A DNA stretch of 64,000 nt from Patiria miniata (GCF_015706575.1 NW_024037074.1:31795334-31859333); one strand, 5' to 3'; positions 24,100 to 37,479 are shown, counted from the stretch's first letter. Notes: generated by a model from the letters alone, not told the origin. Program-made: numbers and translations.

Positions 24100-25650
24100 C
24101 CAGTCCAATTTTACCATTTTGTAATAATCCAGGTTCTTGGATCATAAGGACGTTTTGACTTCTTGAAGGTTTCTTGATAAGACGTTTATCTTGCTGATGA
24201 TGAAGGCTTGAATTTGTTTAGCTCAGTGGAAAATTCAGAAGATACATTAAGCAATTATTTTGTGATACATTTGTACTTGAAGGAGACATCTCTGAACGAG
24301 TTCTCGCAACCATAGTTTTTCTTGAATATGCAGTTAAATTTACAATTATTAGAACGACGAAGACCGCTTGATTTATGAGAAGAGCTGGTCGAAATGTGTA
24401 ACTTGTATTGAGAGCAAGTTGATGATTGAAGAAGGCTTCATATTTCGTGATGAAGACAGAAAAAAATGTCTCCGATTGGTAGATAAAAACTGTGAACCAT
24501 TTTGAAGAAATCCAAGTTCGCTTTTAACTGCATCAAAGACAAGGGGTGTGGTGGAATGGCTCCTAGACCATCTGCCTGGTTCTTTGAACATAACGACGTT
24601 TTGATTTTTTGAAGGTTTCTTGATAAGCCGTTTATCTTGCTGATGATGAAGGCTGGAATTTGTTCCACTCTCAGTGGAAAGTCGGAAGATAGAAGTTGGA
24701 TTTATATTGAACATTTGCTAGCGTCTTAAACATTTAAATATTGAAATAAGGATAATTTGAAACGGTTTAAAAAATATCTTTCGCATAAACAAAATGGCCT
24801 CCCTTCACCCCTTACAGCCATCCTTTCCACACCATAAATACAATAACGAAACTTTCGAAAACGGATTGCCTTCTCCCCTTAGGCCTACAGCCATCCTTAC
24901 ACACCATAAATGACGGTACGGAAAGACAACTATTCAGCGAAGAATTCTTATAACAGACCGATCGATAACGATAACACAATTAAACACATTTTAAAAATAT
25001 ATATTCGAAATCGAACCTTAATCCGTACGGTGTTTTTTTTTTTTTACTGTAACACAACTAATGGAAATCAACTTTATTTACGAACTATGTTGTGAATTCA
25101 TATCAATTTAGATATCCCTTTTCCATTGATTTTGTATCAATCCACTACCAATCGTCGATTTCGTGAATTATAAACCGATCGTCAAGTAATCGATAAAGAA
25201 TGACCATTGTAATTTAATATGTACATATCTGCGTTGAAACAAAACTTCTGTTGGTATTGGTAAAATGCAGGTTCATCTTTCTTTCTTGTCTATGTCTTGT
25301 TTGCATCACTTCAGGTGTTTCATGCTGAAATACAGTTGAAAGAGTTTTTTTTTTTGAAATCGATCCAAGATTTTATTTTCTGAAGAATGATGCGGCATGA
25401 TCTCCGGATCCTAAATGGCTGTTGTTTCCGACCATGGCACAAGCTATCGAGTACTTCACTTTCACAATGTCCAAATTTCTTTGCCATGTAACTCTACATA
25501 CTGATTGAAACTCCAGTTCAGTGTTGGTTATGAAGGAGAGATGGCCACTTAAGCTTATTTCCAATGCTGCGACGAAAACAATGATCTCATTTGATGTGAT
25601 CGTGGTTCTTGCAACCGCATCGAAGACAGGTGATATGATATAGCTCCGAG
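24100..25650. repeat. Long direct repeat, copy A (~1.55 kb)
   Basis: Begins near CCAGGTTCTTGGATCATAAG. It contains a GACGTTTTGACTTCTTGAAG block twice (24,150 and 24,597), the 38-bp cassette twice (24,796 and 24,867) and an ATCGATAACGATAACAC block. Minus-strand frames of 60-140 codons match between copies but are shifted and truncated differently in each. That fits noncoding repeats or a long-dead coding element. No protein family recognised. Confidence 0.8.
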
Positions 25651-27210
25651 ACGAATTTCCAGGCTCTTGGATCATATCGACGTTTTGACTTCTTGAAGAT
25701 TTTTTGATAGGACGTTTATCTTGCTGATGATGAAGGCTTGAATTTGTTTCACTCACAGTGGAAATTTCAGAAGATACATTCAGCAATTTTGCGAGATATT
25801 TATACTTGAAGGAGACATCTCTGAATGAGTTCTCGTAGCTATAGTTTTTCTTGAATATACAGTTAAATTTACGATTATTAGAACGACGAAGACCGCTTGA
25901 CTTATGAGAAGAGCTGGTCGAAATATGTAACCTGTGTTAAGAGCCAGTTGATGATTGAAGAAGGCTTCATATTTCCTGATGAAGACAGAAAAAAATTCTC
26001 TCCGATTGGTAGATGACTTTGTCGATGAAGTGTGAACCATTTTGAAGAAATCCAAGTTCGATTTTAACTGCATCGAAGACAAGGGGTGTGGTGGTATAGC
26101 TCCGAGACCACCTGCCTGGTTCTTTGAACATAACGACGTTTTGATTTCTTGAAGTTTTCTTGATAAGCCGTTTATCTTACTGATGATAAAGGCTCGAATT
26201 TGTTTCACTCACAGTAGAAAGTCAGAAGATAGAAGTTGGTTTTGTATTGAACATTTGCTAACGTCTTAAACATTTAAATATTGAAATAAGGATAATTTGA
26301 AACGGTTTAAAAGAAATCTTTCGCAACGAATCATTTCACCTAAACATAAAGAATATGGCCTCCCTTCTCCCCTTACAGCCATCCTTTCCACACCATAAAT
26401 AAAATTAGGAAATTTACGAAAATGGCCTCCCTTCTCCCCTTAGGCCTACAGCCATCCTTTCCACACCATAAATGATGGTACAGAAAGACAACTATTCAGC
26501 AAAAATTCTTATAACATACCAATCGATAACAATAACACAATCAAACCAATTTAAAAATACTATATTCGAAATCGAACCTTAATCCGTACGGGTTTTACTT
26601 ACTGTTACACAACTAATGGAAATCAACTTTATTTGCGAACTACGTCGCGAATTTATTATCAATTTAGATATCCCTTTTCCATAGATTCGGTATTAATCCA
26701 CTACCAATCGTCGATTTCGTGAATTATAAACCGATCAAGTAATCAATAAAGAATGACCATTGTAATTTAATATGAACATATCTGCGTTGAAACAAAACTT
26801 ATGTTCGTATTGGTAGAATCATGCAGGTGCATCTTTCTTTCATGATTGGGTCTTGTTCCTAATTGTCTATTCTTGTTTGCATCACTTCAGGTGTTTCATG
26901 GTGAAATACAGTTTCAATAGTTTTTTTCTAAATCGATCCAATATTTCATTTTCGAAAGAATGATGCGGCATGATCTCCCGGATCCTAAATGGCTGTTGTT
27001 TCCGACCTTGGCAGAAGCTATCGAGTACTTCACTTTCACAATGTGAATGTCCAAATTCCTTCGCCATGTAACCCTCCAATCTGATTGAAACTCCGGTTCA
27101 GTGTTGGTTATGAAGGAGAGATATTCACTGAAGCTTATTTCCAATACTGCGACGAAAATAATGTTCTCATTGAATGTGATCGTGGTTTTTCGCAATTTAG
27201 GGGTGTGGGA
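25650..27210. repeat. Long direct repeat, copy B (~1.55 kb)
   Basis: Offset about 1,535-1,560 bp from copy A throughout. For example, the AAGGCTTCATATTT block at 24,433 recurs at 25,960, and the TTAGGCCTACAGCC cassette variant at 24,879 recurs at 26,440. The longest open frame (minus, 142 codons, 25,780-26,208) is interrupted in copy A and rearranged in copy C, so I do not call it a gene. Confidence 0.8.
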
Positions 27211-28740
27211 TGGTATAGTTCCGAGACGAATTTCCAGGTTTTTGGAACATAACGACGTTTTCACTTTTTGACGGTTTCTTGATGAGACGTCTATCTTGCT
27301 GATGATGAAGGCTTGAATTTGTTTCACTCACAGTGGAAAGTCAGAAGATACATTCATCAATTTGTGCGATTCATTTATTTATACTCGTAGCCAGGTTTTC
27401 TTGAATATACAGTTGTATTACCGATTATTAGAACGAAGAAAACCGCTTGACTGTTAAGAAGAGCTTGTCGTAATGTGTAGCTTGTATTGAGAGCCAGTTG
27501 ATGATTGAAGAAGGCTTCAAGTTTCATGCTGAAGAGGAAGAAATGTTCTCTCCGATTGGTAGATGAAAACTTTGTCGACGAAGTGTGAAACATTTTGAAG
27601 AAACCCAAGTTGGATTTTAATTGAAAAGTTGCTAACGTCCATACTTAAATTAACAAAGTTCTGATAACGTCTTAACCATTTAAATATTGAATTAAAGATC
27701 AATTTAAAACGATATAAAAACGTGTTCACAATAAATCACTTCACCTAAAGATAACGAAAATGGCCTCCCTTCTCCCCTTACAGCCATCCTTTCCACACCA
27801 TAAATACAAGTACGGAAAGTCGAAAAAGTCTTAACACAACTCTTGGAAATCATCTTGATTTATTGAGCGTTGCTAAGGTTCATACTAAAACTAAGAGTTG
27901 CTAACGTCTTAAACATTTACATATTGAAACAAAGACCGATTTAAAACGATATATAAATTTTCGAAATGAATCATTTCACCTAAACATAACGAAAATGGCC
28001 TGCCTTCTCCCCTTACAGCCATCCTTTCCACACCATAAATACAATTACGGAAAGTCGAAAAAGTCTTATACCTGACTACTCGATAACATTGACACATTTA
28101 ACGTTTTTTTTAAACTACATTCGAAATCGAACCTTCATCCGTACTTTTTTTTTAAATTGTAACACAACTCTTGGAAATCATCTTGATTTATTGAACAGTT
28201 GCTAAGGTTCATACTTAAACTAAGAGTTGCTAACGTCTTAAACATTTACATATTGAAACAAAGACCGATTTAAAACGATATAAAAAAAACTTTCGAAATG
28301 AATCATTTCACCTAAACATAACGAAAATAATAATTACAATTACGAAACTTACGAAAATAGCCTCCCTTCTCCCCTTACAGCCATCCCTTCCACACCATAA
28401 ATAACATTGCGATTAGGCAAAAATTTATCGACAAGTCTGATACCTGACCAATCGATAACAATAACACATTTACGCAATTTTTTTGAAACTATATTCGAAA
28501 TCGAACCTTCACCTGTATGTTGTTTTTAAATTGTAACACAACTAATGGAAATCATTTTGATTTACGAACTATAAGTCGTGAATTTATTATTAATTTAGAT
28601 ATCCCTTTTTTATGGAGTTTGTATCAACCATTACCAATCGTCGATATCGTAAAACTTAAACGGATAGTCAAGTAATCGATATAAAATGACAACTGTAATT
28701 TCATGTATATACACATTACGTTTAAACGATTAAGATGTTA
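27210..28740. repeat. Long direct repeat, copy C, with nested tandem copies
   Basis: Starts with the TTTTTGGAACATAACGACG block. It then expands internally: the segment with the 38-bp cassette, CACACCATAAATAC and TTGCTAACGTCTTAAACATT is repeated about every 235-360 bp (cassettes at 27,762, 27,998 and 28,359). It ends with the same GATATCCCTTTTTTATGGAG and AATCGTCGAT sequences that close copies A and B. Confidence 0.75.
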
Positions 28741-28799
28741 AAATTACGAAAACCGGCCATAGTGAACAATTATACCGTAAAGAAATATCTTATCTTTTA

Positions 28800-31700
28800 G
28801 TCCTCATAATTATTACTGATACAAAAGTTACATAACAAAACGGTCAAATCGATTACTTTTCATTTGCTAAAGAATCGATCGTTAAAAAAAATGATTGACA
28901 GTACAGTTATGACTATATTTTAGACCGAATCGTGGTTTGCACACTTTTGATTTCTTTCCTGATCATTCGTGCAACCCAAAAGCGATCTTCATTTAATCGA
29001 CACATTTCCATTAATATGGAATGACCACCAAAAAGTACATAGTGTTACGCTTTTTAATATCAGGAAAACCAAAAACGGTAAAATCGATTTAAGTTGTACG
29101 ACCTCAAGGATAACAAAACATGATTGGCAGTATCGTTACATTATTTGGGATTGAATTGCATGACCGGTTGTTTTTTTGTCGATTATTTGTGAAACTCAAA
29201 GCGATCGTAATTAAATCGATACACTTCAATTAATACGGAATGGCTGCACAAAATTTACACGTTGTTAGAATTAAATCGATTCAGATACTGAATTGTAAAA
29301 CCCAGTCGCAATTGTTCAGTGATACCTTTCACTGATGTACATTTATCAATCATGCTTCTGATACACAAGTTAATGAAACAATCTTTTTCAATAATATTTC
29401 TGAATGCCATACAGCATAACCAGCATTTTGTTATTTAACCGGCCAAGACAAAGCGCTAAAAAGTGTTTACATTTGAGGACTCTAAAGGATCGATCGTAAA
29501 AACATATATCAATCATTAAAATTGCCGATTGTTAAAATAACAATAGATATTTTCTTGATCGGTTTCATATGTGTGTATAGTGTACACCGTGTCTTATTTA
29601 GAAATTAAACATTTCATATTTAAGGTTCTACTTCTCTATGAATTCTTTAAAACCTAATGAGTACTTTGGACCGACATTTTGTTAACATTCACAAAGGTTA
29701 TACCATAGCTCATTAGGCCATGGATCCACCTAACCGAAAACTGACAAAGTAATACACATGAAACCAGGAATAAGGATCCTCATCAACCAACTTCATGAAT
29801 ATCCATTTCAACGTGCAGCCTGTATGACAGACTGTCTTACATGTGGCACGCAGCGCTAAACAATTATTAACTCATGTTTCCCTCTAATCTGCACAACTGA
29901 TGCAGATTCATCTCTCTTCCACGACAAACTTCTTGAAAGTAACGCCGTCAAAATATCTGGTCTTCCCTCTTGTCATCAGCATGCAGCTATGTCATCACAG
30001 ATGTTCAATCATGGAATAAAGCTAGAACATGTCTTGTAAATCTACAGAATTGGGCTCCAACCTTTATTCTGGGTAGATCCCCCAAAAAAGGGAAAAGGTC
30101 GCTGCTTCTTTAGTCGTTTTCTTCTTCGTCATGAGATGATCGTGGTCGAGATAGGATGAATATTTTTAACAATGCAAGATGGAAAGAACTCTGCAGCATA
30201 AACAACGTGGAGGTTGTTAGGGTGATTTCTTTCTTGTTGATATTTTAATCTTTCCATCGCAGTTTGTTTGTGTCTTCCAACATAAAGAATTTGGAAGAAT
30301 GACATAACATGATCTCCAGGCTCCTTGACTGGTATTATTATGGCGTCCACGGTGCAGTTTATTTTTCACTGTCTTGAGTAGATGGAGATGCGAATCCGAA
30401 GATGAAATTCTCTTGAATGTCTTGAAGGCATTATGTGACTTTAGAAGTTAACATAAAAATATCCAGCGTTTGCAGATATTTGATGGAGAAACTATATTCT
30501 TGTAGCCGATGTGTTGAGCTGGTACAAGCTATCATGACTACTTCACGAACAAAACGTCACTTGACATTTTCGCCGTTAAACCATAAAAACTGAAAGACCT
30601 TGTATATGCAGCCCACCCACTGACATCCACTTAAAAATATTTCTGACGCTCATAGTGTGAATTTATTCATTAGTTATTATTGTGTAATTGTTATATTCTA
30701 TTAACAATTAGTTGTAGCCATTCGTGTCAAATTGTCGAGTCAAATTATGAACTTATTAAATCCTTGATGAATTATTTATTTTTTAATAGTTATCTTCCTT
30801 CTACCCTGAGCTATTCATATCCCATGAAATTGTCCCCAGGCTGCGCTTGGCGGATATCGCTTAGCTTGCTTACGCTGCAAGTGTGTGCAGAACTCAGAAG
30901 CGGCACATGATTCATCCTTCACCAACACAGTCAAATAATCCAACACACACACACAACAATTACCAACTTTCACTCATTTCCCTTCATCTCACCATTATAT
31001 GTTTGACAATTACACCTTTAACCAATCGTTTTCGAAGACGGAAACAAACTGCGAAATCTACGGTTTAACCGAGATATACCGAGCGATTACGTTGCCGGCG
31101 TTTACCGATACAGTCGGTGGTAGGCCTACCACGGTGAACACGGTTTCCGTCTTCAGTACACTGTCATTCCACTAACTCATCACAAAATTCACCAATTCAC
31201 TCATTACACTATTCACTTGGCTCATTAATCATACACCTGCATATATCACCACAATTTCACCACAATCTCCACCATCATCACTATCATAATAGCCATCCTT
31301 TATTTCGCGCGCACAACGCGGGTTTTTTTTGGCCGTATGTGCTTTGCGCTTAGCTGTTGCGATGCTGCAAGTAGTTTGCCTACTACCATCCCCACTCAAA
31401 CCCACAGTGTTATTTCCACCTGTCTAATGTTAAATTATTCTCATTAACTATAAGTTATGTTTTAAATTGGTAAGGTTATCATTTACATTTTAAGTGTGTT
31501 TATGAAAGTTATGTAACATTTTACAAGTTGTCTTTATTTTTTATGTACCCGTCCAGTAGATTATTTCCCGATTTCCCCGTTTATTACAACAACCATCAGA
31601 AGCAGAAGCCAAACTCCACAAGAAAATTCAAATTATTTGTTCAGAAGGCCAAACATCACTTGCCGGGTTAATCACACATACTCATATGTCACTTGTCCAA

Positions 31701-32780
31701 AATCCATAAAAACCGAGATCCATGACGATAAATGTTACTTCCGAATTCCAGGAAGTCATTTGGATGATTTCTTGATACAATGACGAAGGCTGTCGAAACT
31801 CCAGTTAGTGCTGAGCGTGAAGAGGGAAATAATATTCGTTGACACTAATTTCCAACACTGCGACGAAATGTAAAATCCTCGCTATAGTCATGAAGAAGAA
31901 ACTTAAAACAGACGAGTCACCATCACATTTGTTGATGGAATCGTGGCTGGCTGGCTGCATTTATGCAACTGAATCCAAGGAAAATGTAGGTGTGGTCCCA
32001 CAGCTCTGACACGAATTACCAGATTCTTGACGTGTTGAATTCCTGAAGGTTTCTTGATAGTACATGTAGAAGCACTTTTCATGGCGACTGTATTCTTGTG
32101 AAATTTACGTTTTAAGGCCGTTTATCATGCTGACGATAATGGTCTGGATAAGTAAGATTGCTCGTAGCGGAGAATTCTGAAGAAAACTTTGCTAAAATAA
32201 GCCACTTTCGCGAGAAACTTGAAGGATAATTCTCTGGATGTGCTCTAGTAGAAATAAGAGCGGCTTTTCTTCATTAAGGGTAAATTTCATGGAGCCAAAA
32301 TAATATACGATTGTATGAAGATCGCTGCATTGATTAAAACTGCTTGCCGAAATGTGTAACTTGAAGATAGTATCTTCCTCTGATGCTCAAAACCTGCTCG
32401 TATTGAGAGACTGATGATGATTATAGAAGACAATTGTTCATGATGAAGATAAGGGGCGTGTTCATTGAGGTTGGTGGAGGTATAATTCGTCGATAAGTGT
32501 GAAGCTTTTTTTTTTAAATAAAAACCCAAGTGGTGTCTTTAAGTTGCCATCATCCATACTGTGAGCATTGTTATCCTTGCGCATTTTGCACAACGGCCTC
32601 CCATCTCCCCTTACAACCGTACCCTGACTTTCCACACCATATTTTTTTTTCATTCGTGAAACTCAAAGGCCATCGCCATTTTATCGATAAATTTCGATTA
32701 AAATCCAGACTGACCACGAAAATATTCAGTGCTACAAACTTGTTCTTAATTATTTAACGATTTAGATATTTAGATATTGA
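28800..32780. repeat. Long related repeat, copy D (~3.9 kb)
   Basis: Matches the following copy E at an offset drifting between about 3.6 and 4.1 kb. Landmarks are ATGATTGACAGTACAG at 28,890, CTAACCGAAAACTGACAAAG at 29,732, CTGCGCTTGGCGGATATCGC at 30,841 and CACTTGCCGGGTTAATCACA at 31,658. The interior reuses blocks from copies A-C, for example CCAACACTGCGACGAAATG at 31,853 and the cassette at 32,595. A 220-250 bp subrepeat (ATTAATATGGAATGACCAC and relatives) occurs at about 28,960, 29,185 and 32,650. No coding sequence is supported. Confidence 0.75.
31034..31154. repeat. Conserved inverted-repeat core, copy 1 (centre palindrome 31,117-31,132)
   Basis: Bounded by perfect 12-bp inverted repeats GAAGACGGAAAC (31,034-31,045) and GTTTCCGTCTTC (31,143-31,154). 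Off-centre inside is the perfect 16-bp palindrome GTGGTAGGCCTACCAC, with the smaller palindrome CGGTTTAACCG near 31,061. It matches copy 2 with only about seven differences over 130 bp, while the surrounding repeat is visibly more diverged. It could be a small inverted-repeat transposon or a conserved cruciform or protein-binding element. Confidence 0.7.
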
Positions 32781-32879
32781 ATATGAACCCAGTCATATTA
32801 TGAAAGCACGACTGAACCTGTAGTGTTTGATCAATTAACTCTTTTTGTTAAGAATCATCCGTCACTGATATAATGCATT

Positions 32880-35800
32880 TGCCCTTCATACCGGTATTAT
32901 TCCTAAAGCTATTTATTGTCGGTGCGTTTGTTTAAAACGGTAACATCGATTACATTTCACGACGTAGAGAATCGATCACACAAACAAAATGATTGACAGT
33001 TAACTTGAACTTTAGTCGAGACCGAATCGTGATCCGGACCGTGCGGGTTTTTTTCCCGATCATTCCTGCAACCCAACAGCCATTTTCATTTAAACAAAAC
33101 GTTTTCGTTAATACATACTGACCACGAAAATGTACACAACTTTACACTTTTAATATAATCGGAAAGCAAAACCGTATTAGAGATCCATTAATGTTATGAC
33201 ACTATCAATGATACATCATTTGGAAAAAAACGATTGACAGTATCGTTTAATTATATAGGCCTACATGGATTTGAGACTGAATCGTACGGCCGGGTGATTA
33301 TTTTTCTATCATTCGTGAAACTTAAAGTGATCGTAATTTATTCAACACATTTCAATTAATACTAAAAGGGCCATGGGCCTTCCTAACCGAAAACTGACAA
33401 AATAACAACACTTGAAACCAGGAATTACATATTACAAGGAGTAAACCAATCGCAAGAATAATCATTTAGATTTGCAGCCCGAAAGACTGTCTTACATCTG
33501 GTACGCAGCGCTGAACATTTTTCCCTTCTAACTGGCACATCTTTCAGAATAAACTTCTGAATAAAGATCTGCTCTTCTTTCTTCTCATCTGCTTGATGCA
33601 TCACGGGAGATGTTCAAAGATGGAATACAGCTCAATATTTCTTGTATATCTGGAGCTTGAGGTTCCAATCTTTGTCACGAGGAGATTCAAAAAAGAGTTC
33701 TGAGATGACCAGTGGCCAAGATGCATGTAGGATGAATATTTTAACGATGCAAGAGTGCAGGAACTCAGTAACACAAATACCGGGATGGCGTTGAGTGATT
33801 TCTTTCTTGTTGATATTTTACTCTTTGCAGTTTTCTGTGTCTTCCGTATACACGAAGATTTACTTTTCGTGGCGTGGCATAAGTACCTTGGCCGACATTA
33901 TCTTTTGAAGGATGGCGTAACATGATTTCAGGGTTTCTTGATTGGTATTCTTGATGATTTCCATGGTGTAAATGTTTAACTCCGTCAGGTGTAGATGGAG
34001 AAGCAAACCGTAGACGAAATTTTCTTGAATGTCTTAGGATGTTCTCAAATCGAAGGAGAAATTTAATAGCCGACTTTAGATGTTCCCATAAAAGATTCCA
34101 GATGTTTGATGACGAAACTATATATTCTTGTTGCCGTCCTGGTAGAAACTATCGCCACTGCTTCACTTTCATAACGTCAATCTCTTCACCATGTAACCAT
34201 ATACTGAAAGTACAGCCAACCCACCCACAACCAAAAAAAGGACATTCCTCAAATTATGTTGAATTTCTTTTTTTTTTTGTCATAATTTTATTTAATAATA
34301 GTTTGAAGATATATGTATTCTTCAGTAACATTAGAGTTGAACTTTTGTAATTCTTTATCTCTATTTAATTAGTAATTTATTCAATTGTTTGTTGAATTAA
34401 TCATAATTATTTTCTAATTAATTTACCTGAGCCCCATATCCCACGAAATTTCCCCTGGCAGCTGCGCTTGGCGCGGATCGCTGAGCTTGCTTACGCTACT
34501 ACATGTGTGTGCAGAACTCGGACCGACACATGATTCATTCTTCACAAAATAGTCTCTCTCTCATAAACGTACATTCATCTGCCTTAAACAACCTCATTAT
34601 TAGTTTTTTTTTTAAAGTACATATTTAACCAATCATTCTCAAAGACGGAAACAAACTGCGAAACCGACGGTATAACCGAGATATACCGAGCGATTACGTT
34701 GCCGGCGTTTACCGATACAATCGGTGGTAGGCCTACCACGGTTAACACGGTTTCCGTCTTCGGTACACTGACATTCAATTCACTCATTACACGTTTCACC
34801 AAATTACTAACTTTTCTGTTACTGGGCTGCTTAATCATTCGCCTGCATGTATCACCACAATCATCGCCACAAACAACATTATAAATACATCATCACTATC
34901 ATAATAACCATCCTTTATTAAACGTGCACATTGCACAACGCGCTTCTGTGCTACGCCCGCTTTGCATTTAGCTGTTTGCGATGCTGCGATAGTTTGCCCA
35001 CAATTCCCACTCTAAATGTGTTTTTATATACAAGTTTGCTTTAAAATACATTATACTCATAACCTGGAAAATCTAATTGAAATGTTTATGGTTATCATTT
35101 ACATTTTAGTGTGTTTATGAAGGTGATGGAATAATTTACATGTTAGTCTTATTTCTTATAGCCTGGGGTAGTATTAAATATTTCCCCACTTTCCCGGTTA
35201 TTACAACAGCCAGCAGAAGACCAAAGACCACTTGCCGGGCTAATCACACAAACCCCTCTGTCAATATTGTCAAAATCCGGTAAAAAAAAAAATCAAGACC
35301 CTGGACGATTAATATTTCCAGTAGGGAGACATTTGGAAGATTCCTTAATACAGGTGCCAGAACTCGTCGAAACTGTAGTCAGTTTTGAGCATGAAGAAGA
35401 AAAACATTATGGTCGCCAAGGCTTATTTCCAATACTGCGACGAAACGTTTATCCTCGCCCATGCTTCATAAACTTGATGAAATCCTGGTTCTGTGGTAAC
35501 CATTTGAAGAAAACATCTGTGTGATACATGGTCGCTTTGTGTGTTAATTCAGCTCTGAGAGGAAGATAGAGAATCTTGATAAATTGCGACGTCTTGACTT
35601 CTCAAAGATGTCTTTATAGGCTATAGGCACATATTTCATTACGACTGTATTCTTCGGTGAAACCTGCGAGCGTTTTAGGCTGTTTTTGCTGACGATTAAG
35701 TCATGGATTTGTTTTACACGGTGGAATTTACATGAAGCTACGTGTGCGAGATATTGAAGGAGACATCTCTAGCTGAGTGTGCTCTCGTAGCCATGGCTTT

Positions 35801-36400
35801 TCTGCTGGGCAAATTTCTTTGGGCTGAATTTACGATTTTTATGAAGGCCACTTGATTTATGAAGAGTTCGTCAAAATTTGTTAAAAGTTGTAGTATCCTC
35901 CTTTCTGATATCAAAGTTCAAAGCCTGTTCATAGTTGAGACACAGATGATGGAGATATGTGGCTTTTCATGATGCAGACACAGAACATATTTTTCTTTAG
36001 TTGATGGACGAACGCATTGTCACCCTGATGAAATGTGAAAAGACTAAATTCCTTTATAAAGTTTACCTTGCGAATTTTACATTCTTGCACCACAAAAGAA
36101 ACCTGTTCATTCTCGAAGATGACCATGAAAAGATTCACTGGACAAATTTCATTACAATTACACATTTTAATCGCTCCCCTTCCATTATACACACATGTTT
36201 CATAATTATTGGTTTATGAGAAGCCAGTATAATCTAAAATAATTAATTAAGTTTTTTATGTATTTATATTTATATCAATTTCAGACTATGACTTGTAGTT
36301 TTAAATAAATTTAATTTATATGAACTAGATATGTGTTTAATACCCTATTTATGATCCCCCTTGTAACCCAGGCCCCATGCTCGCTATATAGCTGCCGCGC
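32880..36400. repeat. Long related repeat, copy E (~3.5 kb)
   Basis: Second copy of the D unit. AATCGATCACACAAACAAAA at 32,970, CTAACCGAAAACTGACAAAA at 33,383, CAGCTGCGCTTGGCGCGGAT at 34,460, CACTTGCCGGGCTAATCACA at 35,229 and TTCCAATACTGCGACGAAAC at 35,428 all follow the order in copy D. Both strands lack any frame shared with copy D over its length, so coding is not supported. Confidence 0.75.
34642..34760. repeat. Conserved inverted-repeat core, copy 2 (centre palindrome 34,724-34,739)
   Basis: Second copy of the core at 31,034-31,154. The inverted ends AAGACGGAAAC and GTTTCCGTCTT and the 16-bp palindrome GTGGTAGGCCTACCAC are intact. Substitutions between the copies fall outside both. Confidence 0.7.
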
Positions 36401-36499
36401 GAACTATGCCTGTTTTATAGCAAGCAGCAGCATATTGTACACTCACTCGCTTTCTCACTACTCATTACTCACCACTATGATTCGCCAATCACCAACCTT

Positions 36500-37070
36500 T
36501 AATTAGACACTTCAGTGACTCACAATTCGACTCCAGTGATCGATACCATCACTTTCCAACTTTCCCCACTCAAGTTCACCACTCACAAACATGTACATGT
36601 ATTATTACACAACACATGGCTCCTTACAACATTCAAAAACTCACACTATGTAACAGAGGCTCAGTATCAAATTGAGTGAACGATTCGATACTCTCACTTT
36701 CACTATACCCACCATGCACTCACATTTCATAACTCTCGTTTTCACTAGGTTATAACAGTATTAACTTAGACTCTTGCACACTGTACAGACTGAGTCTCAG
36801 TTTCAAATCGAGTGCGGAATCGATGCTCTTAACTTTCACTACCCATCACTCACCATTCATTACTCACAACCTAAATCACACGTCTCACTTGCTCATCAGT
36901 ATTCAAACTCACATCTCAGTATCAAATCGAGTGCTCGATCGATACTCTCACTTTCTCATCACTCATCATTCACTATCCATAATGCACATCCCATTTGCTC
37001 ATCAATTCAGACACAGTTTCTCACAGACTATCTCAGTATCGAATCGAATAATCGAGTCGAAACTTTAGCA
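36500..37070. repeat. Short tandem repeat, ~117-136 bp unit
   Basis: Four to five diverged units, each with a CAGTATCAAATCGAGTGC-type head followed by a CTCAC/CATCAC-rich tail. Heads lie at about 36,661, 36,797, 36,918 and 37,035, with a weaker one near 36,530. The head tends to form small TCGATCGA palindromes. Plus-strand open frames of 80-108 codons here are composition artefacts of the ATTCACTCATC tails. Confidence 0.7.
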
Positions 37071-37096
37071 CCGCCACGGTTTACCGAGACCGAAGA

Positions 37097-37114
37097 CTGA
37101 GTAGGCCTACTCAG
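37097..37114. repeat. Perfect 18-bp palindrome, altered relative of the core centre
   Basis: CTGAGTAGGCCTACTCAG is preceded by CGGTTTACCGAGACCGAAGA, which resembles the left context of the two earlier cores (GTTTACCGATAC). The arms differ from GTGGTAGGCCTACCAC, yet complementarity is perfect on both sides. Confidence 0.6.
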
Positions 37115-37479
37115 CGATGTACGCGTCCGTATACGAGTTCCGATTTTGAATATTCGTTTCCAAATCTTTATCGGAAACGAGTAAGTAATCGACACATCTC
37201 TCAACAATTACCATTTGTCACTCATTCATTCATAGGTATTTACTCACTCAGAACTCATCCACACAAGAGGCCCGCACATGACAACCTCAGCACTCAGATA
37301 CTCACAAACTCACCTATGCATGCGCTTGCCCAGAGCTTTTTGCTTTTTGCATTACCGCTGTGCTGTAATTTCCCACAATGTACCCTGAACCCACCCTATA
37401 TGCTTTATTATTTACTGAAGAAACATAATTTGATACATTTATATGAATTATATTGCAACTGGTGAATTAGTTTAACTGG

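Noticed and set aside
25780..26208. Minus-strand 142-codon frame in the long repeat
   Set aside because: The related copies A and C carry different frame breaks, and no domain is recognisable.
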